DNA from: Planctomycetota bacterium
GTDB lineage: Bacteria > Planctomycetota > UBA1135 > UBA2386
NCBI GenBank assembly: GCA_016716265.1
Contig: JADJWQ010000001.1
Span: 1,364,001 to 1,428,000, forward strand
Reading direction: 5' to 3'
Length of the DNA stretch: 64,000 nucleotides
The notes below the pieces were generated by a model. The model was not told where the DNA came from, made no database searches, and was given only the letters and a program-made list of their open reading frames with translations. The stretch's first letter is position 1. Each line of letters begins with the position of its first letter. Shown piece by piece: positions 20,522-31,087 of this stretch. The position numbers and the translations under genes are program-made.

Positions 20522-22744
20522 ATGCTGCAGCGGATTCCGATCGCTCTCTGTCTCACCGTGGCCGCCGCCGCAGCCCCGTCGCTGCACGCTCAGGCCGACT
20601 GGTATCCCGACGCGCTCGTGCCCAAGCCGCGCGCGCTCCACACTGCTGCCTACGACCAGGTCCGCGACCGCGTCGTCGTATTCGGCGGCAACACCAACGC
20701 CGGCGTCCAGGGCGACACCTGGGCGTGGTCACCGACCGGCGGCTGGCAACAATTGCACCCCGCCGTGTCGCCGCCAGCATTGCGCGAGCACGCGATGGCG
20801 TGGGACCCGATCCGCGCCGAGATCGTGCTCTACGGCGGCTGGGACGGTACGCAGGTGACCGGCGACACCTGGCTGTTCAACGGCACCGACTGGCGCCAGG
20901 CCAATCCCACCGTGAGCCCCGGCCCACGGATGGCCGAGCTGGCGTTCGACCCGACGACGCTGCGCGTGCTGCTGTTCGGAGGTCAGGACGGCGGCGGCGC
21001 CCGCTACTCCGACACCTGGGCGTGGGACGGCACCAATTGGACGCCACTGACGAGCCCGCAGACGCCACCGGCGCGCTTCGACCACGCGCTGGCGACCGAC
21101 TGGATCCGCGGCCGCGTCGTGATGTTCGGCGGCTGGGACAACGGCTTCCTGGCCGACACCTGGGAGTGGGCCGGGGGCGCGTGGACGCCGTTCGCCGGCA
21201 CCGGCCCGAGCGCGCGCTCGGAGCACAAGATGGCGTTCGCCGGCGGCGACGTGTGGATGTTCGCCGGTGAGTCGGCAGCCGGACGGCAGCAGGACACCTG
21301 GGCGTTCGACGGCATCGCATGGCGGCAGCTCCCGTTCACCAACCCGCCGTCGGTCCGCGAGGAGGCGATCCTCGCCGACCTGCTCCCGCACGGCGCGGCA
21401 TTGCTGTTCGGCGGCTGGCATTCGACGACCGGCCACCTCGCCGACACATGGCTCCTGACGCCGGGCGGCTGGACCGAGCTGACGCCGGCGACCCCGCTCG
21501 GCGTCGGGACCGCCGCGGCCGCGCACGACCCGACGACCGGCACGACGCTGGTGTTCGGCGGCTACTACGACAACGGCATCAGCGACCGCACGTTCGCACG
21601 CCGCAATGGTACGTGGACCGAGCCGAGCCCGGCGGCGCGCCCGGCCGCCCGCGTCGAGTCGGCGATGGCGTACGACCCGCTGCGCAGCGAGTTCGTGCTG
21701 TTCGGCGGCGTCAATGGCTCGAGCAACTACGCCGACACCTGGGTGTTCCGCGGCGGCAACTGGGTCCAGCGCTCGCCGGCGACCTCGCCGCAGGCACGCT
21801 GGGGCCACGCGATGACCTTCGACGCGTCGCGCGGCACGGTGGTCCTGTTCTCCGGCCGTCTCGGCGGGACGTCCGGCACGCTGCAGGACACCTGGGAGTG
21901 GGACGGCACGACGTGGTCACCGATCCTCGGCCAGCAGCCGCCGCCGCGAGAGGACGGCGCGCTCGCCTACGACCCTGGCCGCGGTGCCACCGTGCTGTTC
22001 GGAGGCTGGGTGACCGGCACCGGCTTCGCCAACGACACCTGGGTGCTGCGCAACGGCCTGTGGTCGTTCCTGCCGACCAGCGCGAGCCCGCCGGGCCGCT
22101 CCGAGCACGTGCTCGCCGCGGACCTCGCACGCGGCGGCCTCTTGATGTTCGGCGGCGAGACGGCGAGCGGCCGCGTCGCCGACACCTGGGAGCTGACCGA
22201 CGACTGGCACCTCGTCGGCACCGCCCACGCGCCGGCGCCGCGCGAGGAGGCGATCATGGTCTTCGACGCGCAGCAGGGCGAGATCGTCATGAGCGTCGGC
22301 TGGGACCTCGGCCACTACCGCGACACCTGGAACTTCGGCGCGCGGCCGCCGGCGACGTCGGTGTCGTTCGGCACCGGCTGCCGGGGCTCCGCGCCGACCT
22401 TGCCGGTGCTGTCGTCGACGCGGCCGTGGCTCGGTGGCAACCTCGCCTACACGGTCGACGGCACGCCAGCCAATGCCGCAGCCCTGCTCGTGTTCGGTGC
22501 CCAGCGCACGCAGATCCCGCTCGACCCGATCGGCATGCCCGGCTGCATCCTCGCCACGCTCGTCGAGGCATCCAGCCCGATGGTCGTCAGCGGCAATCGG
22601 GCGACCGTCGCGCTGGCGCTGCCGAACCTGGCGAACCTCGCCGGAGTCCGGCTCGTCAACCAGTCGGCAATGGTCGTACCTGGCGTCAATCCGCTGGGGG
22701 TACTCACGACCAACGGCCTCGAGGCCACGCTCGCCCTGCGCTAG
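20522..22744 (+). CDS. Exported kelch-repeat protein with shared C-terminal module
   Basis: 740 residues. GGAGG lies 6 bp before the ATG and the first residues form a signal peptide (ending SLHA before Gln), so the start is well supported. From about residue 35 to 615 the protein is a run of kelch repeats, each with a RVVVFGG- or EIVLYGG-type strand and a DTWAW/DTWEW strand, giving probably two propellers. From about residue 620 (FGTGCRGSAPTLPVL) comes the C-terminal module, with a Cys pair, MPGC and the end NPLGVLTTNGLEATLALR. It is a distant relative of the kelch protein at 3940-6192. Probably an extracellular or surface binding protein; the ligand is unknown. Confidence 0.88.
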   Translation: MLQRIPIALCLTVAAAAAPSLHAQADWYPDALVPKPRALHTAAYDQVRDRVVVFGGNTNAGVQGDTWAWSPTGGWQQLHPAVSPPALREHAMAWDPIRAEIVLYGGWDGTQVTGDTWLFNGTDWRQANPTVSPGPRMAELAFDPTTLRVLLFGGQDGGGARYSDTWAWDGTNWTPLTSPQTPPARFDHALATDWIRGRVVMFGGWDNGFLADTWEWAGGAWTPFAGTGPSARSEHKMAFAGGDVWMFAGESAAGRQQDTWAFDGIAWRQLPFTNPPSVREEAILADLLPHGAALLFGGWHSTTGHLADTWLLTPGGWTELTPATPLGVGTAAAAHDPTTGTTLVFGGYYDNGISDRTFARRNGTWTEPSPAARPAARVESAMAYDPLRSEFVLFGGVNGSSNYADTWVFRGGNWVQRSPATSPQARWGHAMTFDASRGTVVLFSGRLGGTSGTLQDTWEWDGTTWSPILGQQPPPREDGALAYDPGRGATVLFGGWVTGTGFANDTWVLRNGLWSFLPTSASPPGRSEHVLAADLARGGLLMFGGETASGRVADTWELTDDWHLVGTAHAPAPREEAIMVFDAQQGEIVMSVGWDLGHYRDTWNFGARPPATSVSFGTGCRGSAPTLPVLSSTRPWLGGNLAYTVDGTPANAAALLVFGAQRTQIPLDPIGMPGCILATLVEASSPMVVSGNRATVALALPNLANLAGVRLVNQSAMVVPGVNPLGVLTTNGLEATLALR

Positions 22745-22836
22745 CGGGTCGACGGATCGCCGTCCGCCGTCCATGCTGGCGCAGCCGAAGACGATTCGCA
22801 TCGCCACACCGGCCGAGCTCCGAACGAAGAGACACC

Positions 22837-23589
22837 ATGCAAATCGCTTCCTCCTCCCTCCTCTGCGAACCTCAGGGCGATTCGTGGAGCCCGCTGGAGT
22901 TCGGCCAGTTCAATGCCTGGCAGCTGGCGGTGCCGGCCAACGTGCCGCGCGCCGCGAGCCCGAGCGTCCGCATGTGGCTCAAGGGCGTGAAGATCACCGG
23001 CACCGTGACGGCCAACGGTCCGGACGCCGCCAACTGGCACTTCGGGATCATCCAGATCATCAAGAAGGCCCCGGTGATGGTGGCCACCTACGAGAACAAG
23101 CTCTACCGGCGCTGGTTCCAGGTGAACACGCCGTGCTTCGACAGCGACAGCCCCAACAGCACGCCGTGGTACAACCTCGGATCGCGGGGTGTCCTCGCAC
23201 CGGGAGCGGCGGTCTCGGTGACGCTCGAGGACTACCCGACGTCGATCGCGTCGATGAGCCACACCGCGACAGGGAAGAGCGGCCGGCTGCTCGAGGTCCG
23301 GAAGCGACTCGACTTCGACGTGTTCCTCGCGGTGCGGCCGAAGACGGCCGAGAAACGGGACGCCGGGCTGCTGATCCTCCAGCAGCTCGAATGGTCGACA
23401 GAGACCTGGGTGAAGCTGACCTGGAATGCGGCCGGCAAGTGGACCGCCACGGCCAGCACGTTCACGCGCAGTCCGGTGAGCGATACCGACGGCACGGCCG
23501 TGAGCGCGGACGAGTCCAAGGCGTTGATCGCGAAGTTCCCGCTCTCCAACTCGGGCGCCAACGCGACGATCACGACGCTCGATCAGTGA
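22837..23589 (+). CDS. Cytoplasmic-type protein of unknown function
   Basis: 250 residues starting MQIASSSLLCEPQGD, with no signal peptide or membrane segment, which is unusual among its exported neighbours. It has many aromatic beta-type segments: AANWHFGIIQIIKK, NKLYRRWFQVNTPCFD and a NSTPWYNLGS stretch, then TETWVKLTWNAAGKWTAT. The composition is closer to average than that of its neighbours, with more Lys and Thr. I do not recognise the family. It follows the kelch gene after 92 bp on the same strand and converges with the nucleotidyltransferase (27 bp between stops). Confidence 0.7.
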   Translation: MQIASSSLLCEPQGDSWSPLEFGQFNAWQLAVPANVPRAASPSVRMWLKGVKITGTVTANGPDAANWHFGIIQIIKKAPVMVATYENKLYRRWFQVNTPCFDSDSPNSTPWYNLGSRGVLAPGAAVSVTLEDYPTSIASMSHTATGKSGRLLEVRKRLDFDVFLAVRPKTAEKRDAGLLILQQLEWSTETWVKLTWNAAGKWTATASTFTRSPVSDTDGTAVSADESKALIAKFPLSNSGANATITTLDQ

Positions 23590-23616
23590 GCTGCTCGCGG
23601 GCGTCCATGGCTCCGA

Positions 23617-24573
23617 TCAGCCGCCCGTCTCCGTGTCGATGATCTCGGTCTCGTTGGTCAGGATGGCGCGCCGCAGATCACGGTCGTGACGGACGCGGAC
23701 GTTCGGGAACACGAGGCAGTCGCGCAGCTCGATCGGCTTCTCGATCACGACGCCGTCCATCAGCAGCGACCGCTCGACGCGCGCGCCCGACGCGAGCTGC
23801 ACGCCGCGGCCGATCATGTTGCGGGCGCCGTGCTTGTCGAGCCAGTGCAGGTTGAGGTCGAGCAGGTCGAGCGGATAGGACAGGTTCAGGTCGTCCTGCA
23901 CGACCTCGGCGGCCTCGACGCGATAGCCGTCCTCGATGTAGATCTGGATCGCGTCGGTGATCTCGTACTCGTCGCGCATCGCGGTGCGCGGCGTGCGGCG
24001 CACGGCATCGAAGAACGACTGGTCGAACAGGTAGATGCCGCAGCCCTTGAGATCGGTCTTCGCGTAGCGCGGTTTCTCGACCACGCGGTGCACGCGGCCA
24101 TTGGCGTCGGTCAGCACGACGAAGTTGCGACGGATCTTCTCGGGGTCCTTCTCGCGCTTGACGGCGAGCACACCGTCGGCACCGCCGGGCCCCATCATCC
24201 GGGCCGGCATGGTCGCGAGGTTGTCGATCTCGAAGTAGATGTCGCCGAGGAACAGGAAGAACGGTCGGTCGACGTATTTCTCGAGCCGGTAGACGGCGTG
24301 GGCGATACCGAGCGTCTCGGTCTGCTCGACGTACGTGAGTCGCAGGCCGAACTTCTCGCCATCGCCGAGCTCGCGCACGACCTCGTGCCCGAGATGGCCG
24401 ATCACGACGATCACGTGCTCGACGCCCAGCGACGCGAGGATCTCGAGCTGATGCGCGATCAATGGCTTGCCACCGAGCGGCAGGATCGGCTTCGGGTAGT
24501 GCTCGGAGAACGGACGCATGCGCGTCCCCTTACCGGCGGCCAGGATCACGCCCATCAGCTGCGGCGACGACAT
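23617..24573 (-). CDS. NDP-sugar nucleotidyltransferase (RmlA/GlmU-N type)
   Basis: 318-residue sugar-1-phosphate nucleotidyltransferase, which joins an NTP and a sugar phosphate to give an activated NDP-sugar for polysaccharide or glycolipid synthesis. The N-terminal signature LAAGKGTRMRPFSEHYPKP holds the nucleotide-binding loop; later come FLFLGDIYFE (metal-binding Asp) and VVEKPRYAK. The last 80 residues look like the start of a left-handed helix (GARNMIGRGVQLASGARVE, then IEKPIELRDCLVFPNVRV), without the full acetyltransferase length of GlmU. The sugar and nucleotide specificity cannot be told. It lies 10 bp downstream of the RNA methyltransferase gene, so the two are probably co-transcribed. 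Confidence 0.9.
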   Translation of the reverse strand: MSSPQLMGVILAAGKGTRMRPFSEHYPKPILPLGGKPLIAHQLEILASLGVEHVIVVIGHLGHEVVRELGDGEKFGLRLTYVEQTETLGIAHAVYRLEKYVDRPFFLFLGDIYFEIDNLATMPARMMGPGGADGVLAVKREKDPEKIRRNFVVLTDANGRVHRVVEKPRYAKTDLKGCGIYLFDQSFFDAVRRTPRTAMRDEYEITDAIQIYIEDGYRVEAAEVVQDDLNLSYPLDLLDLNLHWLDKHGARNMIGRGVQLASGARVERSLLMDGVVIEKPIELRDCLVFPNVRVRHDRDLRRAILTNETEIIDTETGG

Positions 24574-24583
24574 GGGCGTGAGC

Positions 24584-25839
<1,256 letters not shown>

Positions 25840-25843
<4 letters not shown>

Positions 25844-26262
25844 CGGTGGCAGGCCTCCAGGGCCTCGCGGATCCAGCAGTCCGCAGTCTCGTCGTGGCTA
25901 CCAGCGGCCAGCATCCGCTCGAGGCCGGCGGCCGCAGGGGCGTGCGGATGCCTGAGCAAACGCAGCGCGAAGCGCGCGGTGCCCGGCGTCGAGCGCTCGC
26001 CTTCGCGGAGCCGGACGGCGCGGAACCCGTGATCGCACGACCGCGCCCGAGCGAGCCCTGCATCCGGATCGACTCCGAGCGCGTCGCTCCACCACGCCGG
26101 CGAGACGCCGAGCAACCGGCCGCGTCCCAATCGCGCATGCTCGTCGGCGCACACGATGCCCGGCGGCTCGGCGACGCACGCCGGCGGCGGAGCGACACGA
26201 TCGTCGCCGTGGTCCCCCGCGCCGAGGGTCAACGCGAGTCCGAACCCGATCGAGAGCAGCAT
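25840..26262 (-). CDS. Small, possibly exported hypothetical protein
   Basis: 140 residues from the ATG at 26262, chosen because it gives a hydrophobic leader (MLLSIGFGLALTLGAG); longer frames upstream are Arg/Ser-rich shadow sequence. Four Cys residues (ACVAEPPGIVCADEH, then RSCDHGF and DCWIREALEACHR) could form disulphides or bind metal. The C-terminal half looks helical, with LRLLRHPHAPAAAGLERML. No family was recognised. Its stop overlaps the methyltransferase start, and the glycosyltransferase gene ends 85 bp upstream on the same strand. Confidence 0.6.
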
Positions 26263-26347
26263 GACGAGATCGTAGTCGTGGTGCCCCGCGGGGCGATCAC
26301 GAAGGACGAGCGCCCCCGCGTCGTGACTCCGGGAGCCGCACCGACGA

Positions 26348-28087
26348 TCAGCGGACCTCCACGCGCCTCGTGCGGAACTCGAACGGCGGCAGCGGTTCGA
26401 CATCGCGGACCTGCTGGCCGTCGACCACGAGGCGCGGCTCGCTCGCGTAGCGCGCGACCTCGACGGCAAGTACGGTGACGACGGTCGCCAGACCGACGAG
26501 GATCGCGGCGCGGCGTGCGCGGTCACCTGTCGCGAGCCGCTCGGCGACGAGGCCGACCGCCGCGCCGACCAGCGGCGCCCACAATGCGCCCTGGCGGGCG
26601 TAGCCGAAGAACCCGACCGTCACGGCCGCGATGCAGAGGCCGTGCAGCAACCACGGGGCGAGGGCGGCGCGGCTGCGGCCGAGCACGGCGCCGAGAACCA
26701 GGATCGCGAGCAGCGCGATGCGCCAGGGCGTCGCGAGCGGGCCGTCCGCGACGACGAGGTCGACCGCGCGCCGCTCGCCACCCGCACCGAGCGGTAGTGC
26801 ATTGCCACCGAGTCCGTGCGCCGCGCCGCACCACGCGATCGCGAGCTTGCGCGCCGCGACATCCACGAACGCGCCCGGATGCGCCGTGATCCAGTCGAGT
26901 CCGATGCCGTAGCCATCGGCGACCAGCAGTGCGTGCGGCGGATACTCGAGGGCCAGCACGCCATCGCGCGGCAGGCTCGCGAGCCAATCGGGTGGATACC
27001 GCGACGGACCGCCCTCGAGCGGCGGCGCTGCCGTCAGCGCGGCGGACGAGAAGCCGCCGTCGGCCTGGGGCCCGTTGGCGAGCGCGAAGTTGAGCGGCCC
27101 GTACAGCGCCACGAACACCGGGCCTGCGGGTGCGGGGATCGGCCAGGCGCCGAACGCCTCGCGGTGCAGCCGCGCGACGTCGCCGCCGGCGACGACCGCG
27201 CCGCCGCGGTGCGCGACGGTGGCCTCGATGAAACGCTGCGCGGGGCCACGCAGGTACGGAGCGAGCTGCTCGAGCTCGGCGAGGGCGGCGGGCTCCCAGT
27301 CGAGCATGCGCGGCGGCGAGGCAGCCCGCTGCCCGACGAAGCGTTCGATACCGGTATCCGCCCGCAGGTTCCACGGTAGCGTCGCGGCGAACAGGCCGAC
27401 CGCGACAGCCACTCCGCGCAGCAATGCCTTCCGACCGCCGCGCGAGCGCGTCGTCCAGGCGAGCCAGCCGGCGAACGCGAGCGCGGTCAGCACGTGCTCC
27501 GCGCGCAGCAGGCAGCCGAGTCCCTGCACGGCCCCGAAAGCGAGCGCCGGCAGCAGCCCGCCGCGCTGCACGGCCGGCAGCGCGAGGATCGACGCCGCGA
27601 CCAGCACTGCATAAGGGGCCTCGGCATTCGGGCTCGCGGCGAGGAACAGGGGTGCCGAGCCGAGCGCGACGAAGCCCGCCGCGCAATGCGCGACCGTCGC
27701 ACCCGCCCGGCGCATCGCCAGGTAGGTGAGCGGCGCCCACAGCGCACCGATCAGCACGAAGCCAGACCGCAGCGCACCGACGCCCGCGGCGGTGCCGTCC
27801 CACAGCCAACCGACCAGCCAGCGCATCGCCGGCGGTCGCAGCGGCAGGCCGTCGACCGGCGCCGTGCCCGGACCGCGCGCGACCTGCTGCAGCCAGTACG
27901 GCGCGTCGCCCTTGTAGAACGACGAGAACGGTCCGGCAGCGTCGCTCGTGGCGTGCACGAACAGCCACCGGACCGCCAGGCCGACCGCGAGCCAGAGCCC
28001 GGCGGCCAGCCAGGGATGCAGTCGCGGCGCCGGCCTCGCAGGCGCCGGGGACCGCGCCGGCTCAGCCGCCCGTCGATCGGCTCGCAT
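26348..28087 (-). CDS. Membrane glycosyltransferase, GT39/ArnT-like
   Basis: 579-residue integral membrane protein with some ten hydrophobic helices after a short Pro/Ala-rich cytoplasmic tail. The pattern is that of GT39/GT-C enzymes, which move sugars from lipid-linked donors on the outer face of the membrane. Helix 1 (WLAAGLWLAVGLAVRWLF) is followed by an acidic periplasmic loop, KGDAPYWLQQ, in the place of the catalytic Asp. Later helices include LLRAEHVLTALAFAGWLAW and AVAVGLFAATLPWNLR. Substrate unknown. The ATG at 28087 overlaps the end of the FG-GAP lipoprotein gene by 26 bp, so the two probably form a unit. Confidence 0.82.
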   Translation of the reverse strand: MRADRRAAEPARSPAPARPAPRLHPWLAAGLWLAVGLAVRWLFVHATSDAAGPFSSFYKGDAPYWLQQVARGPGTAPVDGLPLRPPAMRWLVGWLWDGTAAGVGALRSGFVLIGALWAPLTYLAMRRAGATVAHCAAGFVALGSAPLFLAASPNAEAPYAVLVAASILALPAVQRGGLLPALAFGAVQGLGCLLRAEHVLTALAFAGWLAWTTRSRGGRKALLRGVAVAVGLFAATLPWNLRADTGIERFVGQRAASPPRMLDWEPAALAELEQLAPYLRGPAQRFIEATVAHRGGAVVAGGDVARLHREAFGAWPIPAPAGPVFVALYGPLNFALANGPQADGGFSSAALTAAPPLEGGPSRYPPDWLASLPRDGVLALEYPPHALLVADGYGIGLDWITAHPGAFVDVAARKLAIAWCGAAHGLGGNALPLGAGGERRAVDLVVADGPLATPWRIALLAILVLGAVLGRSRAALAPWLLHGLCIAAVTVGFFGYARQGALWAPLVGAAVGLVAERLATGDRARRAAILVGLATVVTVLAVEVARYASEPRLVVDGQQVRDVEPLPPFEFRTRRVEVR

Positions 28088-30284
28088 TGCGGAAGGTCGC
28101 GAGCCGCTCGCTGTAGAGGCTGCCGATCAGCAGGTCTTCGAGCCCGTCGCCGTCGAGGTCGCCGAACGCCGCGGTGACCGCCGAGTAGACGCCCGGGAAC
28201 ACCAGCGCCTGTGCGAAGCCGCCGCGGCCGTCGCCGAGCAGGACCCGGAAGTCGGCGCCGGCCATCGAGGCGACCAGCACGTCGGCATGACCGTCGCGGT
28301 TCAGGTCGCGGGTCAAGAGCGCGGTCGGCAGCCGGCCGGCGGGCAGCGTGGACGTCGACGCCCCACCGCTCTGGGCGATGCGGATGACGGTCAGGTCGTT
28401 GCTGGCGCCCCCGCTGACGACGAGGTCGGTGCGGCCGTCCTGGTCGAAGTCCGCCGTGCGGAGGTAGTTCGGCGATGCGCCGACCGGCACGTCGAGGGTC
28501 GGCTCCAGGACGCCATTCGAGCCCAGCTCGAGCAGCGTCACCGTCGACAGCTCGATGCGGCTGGTCGCCAGCTCGAGGCGGCCGTCGCCATCGAAGTCGC
28601 CGTAGGCCAGACCGGCCGGACGCCCGCTCAGCGGGGTCTCGACCGGCGCCGCGAACGTCCCGCCGGCGCCCGGCACACCGCGCACCAGCACCAGCTTGTC
28701 GTTCGCGTGGTAGGCGGCGACGACGTCGATCGCGCCGTCGGCGTCGAGGTCGGCGGCGATCATCTCGAACGGGCCCGTGCCCTGCGTCAGGTACTGCTGC
28801 GGGTCGGCCGGCACCGCGTCGAACGACACTGCACCCCCGCCCGAGCGGTTGAGCAGGACCTTGACGCCGCCGGCGAGCGCGACGAGCAGGTCGGGCCGGC
28901 CGTCGCGATCCACGTCGGCGGGCACGACGTTCTGGACGTCGTCGGCGAAGCCGAAGCTGCCGATCTCGGTGAAGCCCAGGTCGCCGCCGGTCTGCTGCTC
29001 CGGCCGCACGAAGCGGATCTCGCGCAGCGTGAAGCTCGACACCGCGACGTCCATGCGGCCGTCGCCGTCGAAGTCCGCGGCACCGACGACCTCCGGTCGC
29101 GCCACGCCGTCGATGCGGTGCAGCCGCCCGCCGGTCAGTCGTGCACCCTGGCCGAAGTAGATGTTCAATGCGCTGCGACCGAGCGCCGGCGCGACGACGT
29201 CGAGGTCGCCGTCGAGGTCGACATCACCGACCAGCGGGCGCAGCGGCGCCCCGGTGCAGCCGATCTGCTCGCCGTCGGTGACGAAGCCCTGCGCGGTGCC
29301 GCGGAACACCGCCAGTGCACGGTGGTCGACGAGACTGCACAGCAGATCCTCGAAGCCGTCGCCGTCGCAATCGGCGAGCGTCAGCGAGGTCGGCTGGCCA
29401 TCGATCTGCAGGGTCTGCAGCACCTCGAACGCGCCGGTCGTCGTCTGCGACACCAGCGCGATGGTCTCCGAGCCGAGGCTGCCGACGACCAGATCCTCCA
29501 CGCCATCCCCCGTCACGTCGCCCGCGGCGGTCGCGAACGGGATCGCGCCGACTGCCACGGCGTGCGGTCGCGCCGGCAACCCCGACGCGTCACCCAGCGT
29601 GATCCGCAGCTCGTTGGCGTCGACATCACACATCGCGACGTCGCGGCGGCCGTCACCATCGAAGTCCCCGCAGGTCAGGCCGAGCATCCGCGGTCCGTAC
29701 GGCATCGCGAGCATGACCGCGCCGCGAAACGTGCCGTCACCCACGCCGGCGAACCACTCGAGGCCCGGCGCACCGCCGCGGCAGCACAGCAGGTCGACCG
29801 CACCGTCGCCGTCGACGTCCGCGAGCCCGAAGTCGAACACGTCGGGACCGGCCTGGAAGCCCGGGCCCACGGGCTCGAGATCGCCCTGGCCGATGCTGCG
29901 CAGCACGCGCACCTCGCCGGACAGGCGACCGACCACGACGAAGTCGTCGTCGCCGTCGCCGTCCAGGTCCGCGGCGCAGATCCCGGCAGGATTCGCCGTC
30001 GACTGCGCGGTGGCGCCCGGTGCGAACGCGCCGCCCGACTGGTGCAGCAGCACCGACACCGCACCGTCGTCGCCGACCGACACGATGTCGAGGTCGCCGT
30101 CGCGATCGAGGTCGGCGAGGCGGGCGCCGATCAACGCGGCGACGCCGGACTGGAGTTCGGCGCGGGTCTCGAACGCCACGACGTCGAGGATCCGTGACGA
30201 AGCGGGCGAAGAGCTGTGGTCCGAGCACGCCGCGAGCCACGCGAGCGACGCACAGCCGGCCACCCTGGCGAGGGATCGGTACAT
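28062..30284 (-). CDS. FG-GAP/VCBS-repeat lipoprotein
   Basis: 740 residues starting at 30284. The leader ends in a lipobox (WLAAC, Cys20), so this is probably a lipoprotein anchored in a membrane. The body is about a dozen FG-GAP/VCBS repeats with calcium-binding loops of the form DLDRDGDLD, DLDGDGDDD, DVDGDGAVD and DFDGDGRRD, each followed by a hydrophobic strand. This makes an integrin-alpha-like propeller that needs calcium. Likely a surface-binding or adhesion role. It overlaps the downstream glycosyltransferase by 26 bp. Upstream, 30285-30463 holds no gene; tagact at about 30330, read on the minus strand, is a possible -10 box. Confidence 0.9.
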   Translation of the reverse strand: MYRSLARVAGCASLAWLAACSDHSSSPASSRILDVVAFETRAELQSGVAALIGARLADLDRDGDLDIVSVGDDGAVSVLLHQSGGAFAPGATAQSTANPAGICAADLDGDGDDDFVVVGRLSGEVRVLRSIGQGDLEPVGPGFQAGPDVFDFGLADVDGDGAVDLLCCRGGAPGLEWFAGVGDGTFRGAVMLAMPYGPRMLGLTCGDFDGDGRRDVAMCDVDANELRITLGDASGLPARPHAVAVGAIPFATAAGDVTGDGVEDLVVGSLGSETIALVSQTTTGAFEVLQTLQIDGQPTSLTLADCDGDGFEDLLCSLVDHRALAVFRGTAQGFVTDGEQIGCTGAPLRPLVGDVDLDGDLDVVAPALGRSALNIYFGQGARLTGGRLHRIDGVARPEVVGAADFDGDGRMDVAVSSFTLREIRFVRPEQQTGGDLGFTEIGSFGFADDVQNVVPADVDRDGRPDLLVALAGGVKVLLNRSGGGAVSFDAVPADPQQYLTQGTGPFEMIAADLDADGAIDVVAAYHANDKLVLVRGVPGAGGTFAAPVETPLSGRPAGLAYGDFDGDGRLELATSRIELSTVTLLELGSNGVLEPTLDVPVGASPNYLRTADFDQDGRTDLVVSGGASNDLTVIRIAQSGGASTSTLPAGRLPTALLTRDLNRDGHADVLVASMAGADFRVLLGDGRGGFAQALVFPGVYSAVTAAFGDLDGDGLEDLLIGSLYSERLATFRNASRSTGG

Positions 30285-30463
30285 CGGGGTTGAAGATCTG
30301 TGGAGAAACCGGGGAGACTGCGGAAGTCTACCACACCGGTACGATCGACCGTCAGAAGCACCGTCGCCACCGCACCGTGTGCGCGCCGGGCCGCTCGGAG
30401 CGAGACGCACGACCGCACGCGGCCCAAAGACGCCCCGCGCGGTGGCAGCGACCCGAGCGGACC

Positions 30464-31087
30464 TCAGCGCGCCGGCGATGCGCCCGGGTCGAGGTAGGAC
30501 CGCGCCCGGAGCACGTAGTGCCGCGCGCGCCAGCGCATCGTCTCGCACTCGGCGTCGGTCACCTGGCGGCGGACGCGCCCCGGAATACCGAGCACGACCG
30601 AGCGCGGCGGGATCACCGCGTTCTCGGACACGACCGCACCCGCACCGACGATCGAGTAGGCACCGATCCGGGCGCCGCCGAGCACCGTCGCGTTCATGCC
30701 GATCAGCGAGTAGTCGCCGATGTCGACGCCGTGCAGCACGACGCCGTGACCGATCGTCACGCCGCGACCGATCCGCTGCGGGGCGTCGACGTCGACGTGC
30801 ACGCAGGTGTTGTCCTGCACGTTGGTCTCGTCGCCGATCTCGATCCACGAGTCGTCGCCGCGGATCGTGACGCCGAACCAGATCGACACGTCGCGGCCGA
30901 GCCGCACGTCGCCGACGACCACCGCGTTGACGGCGATCATCGCCCCGCCGCGCGTGCGCAACCGACCGACCATGTCGGGATGGACCACGAACTTCCGCTC
31001 GTCGAGCTGCGGCTGTCCGGGACGGTTCGCCCCGGGACCGTCTGCCCCGGGACCGTCTGCCCCGGGACGATGTGCGGAGTCGTTCAT
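30464..31087 (-). CDS. Gamma-class carbonic anhydrase family protein
   Basis: 207 residues with a left-handed beta-helix of hexapeptide repeats (VVVGDVRLGRDVSIWFG and onward). The three zinc-ligand histidines of the gamma carbonic anhydrase family sit at 97 (CVHVD), 114 and 119 (GHGVVLHG), with the usual spacing. Members hydrate CO2 or act as related hexapeptide enzymes. The N-terminal 27 residues are a low-complexity Pro/Gly/Ala/Asp tail encoded by a 15-bp tandem repeat. The start is the ATG at 31087, which overlaps the TGA of the CPBP protease (ATGA). It is the last gene of the thiS-thiG-CPBP unit. Confidence 0.9.
   Translation of the reverse strand: MNDSAHRPGADGPGADGPGANRPGQPQLDERKFVVHPDMVGRLRTRGGAMIAVNAVVVGDVRLGRDVSIWFGVTIRGDDSWIEIGDETNVQDNTCVHVDVDAPQRIGRGVTIGHGVVLHGVDIGDYSLIGMNATVLGGARIGAYSIVGAGAVVSENAVIPPRSVVLGIPGRVRRQVTDAECETMRWRARHYVLRARSYLDPGASPAR
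31029..31068. repeat. 15-bp tandem repeat inside the gamma carbonic anhydrase gene
   Basis: The unit gccccgggaccgtct is present twice in full (31029-31043, 31044-31058) and once in part. Being a multiple of three it keeps the frame and adds the pentapeptide Gly-Ala-Asp-Gly-Pro to the N-terminal tail. Change in copy number would alter only the tail length. Confidence 0.85.
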
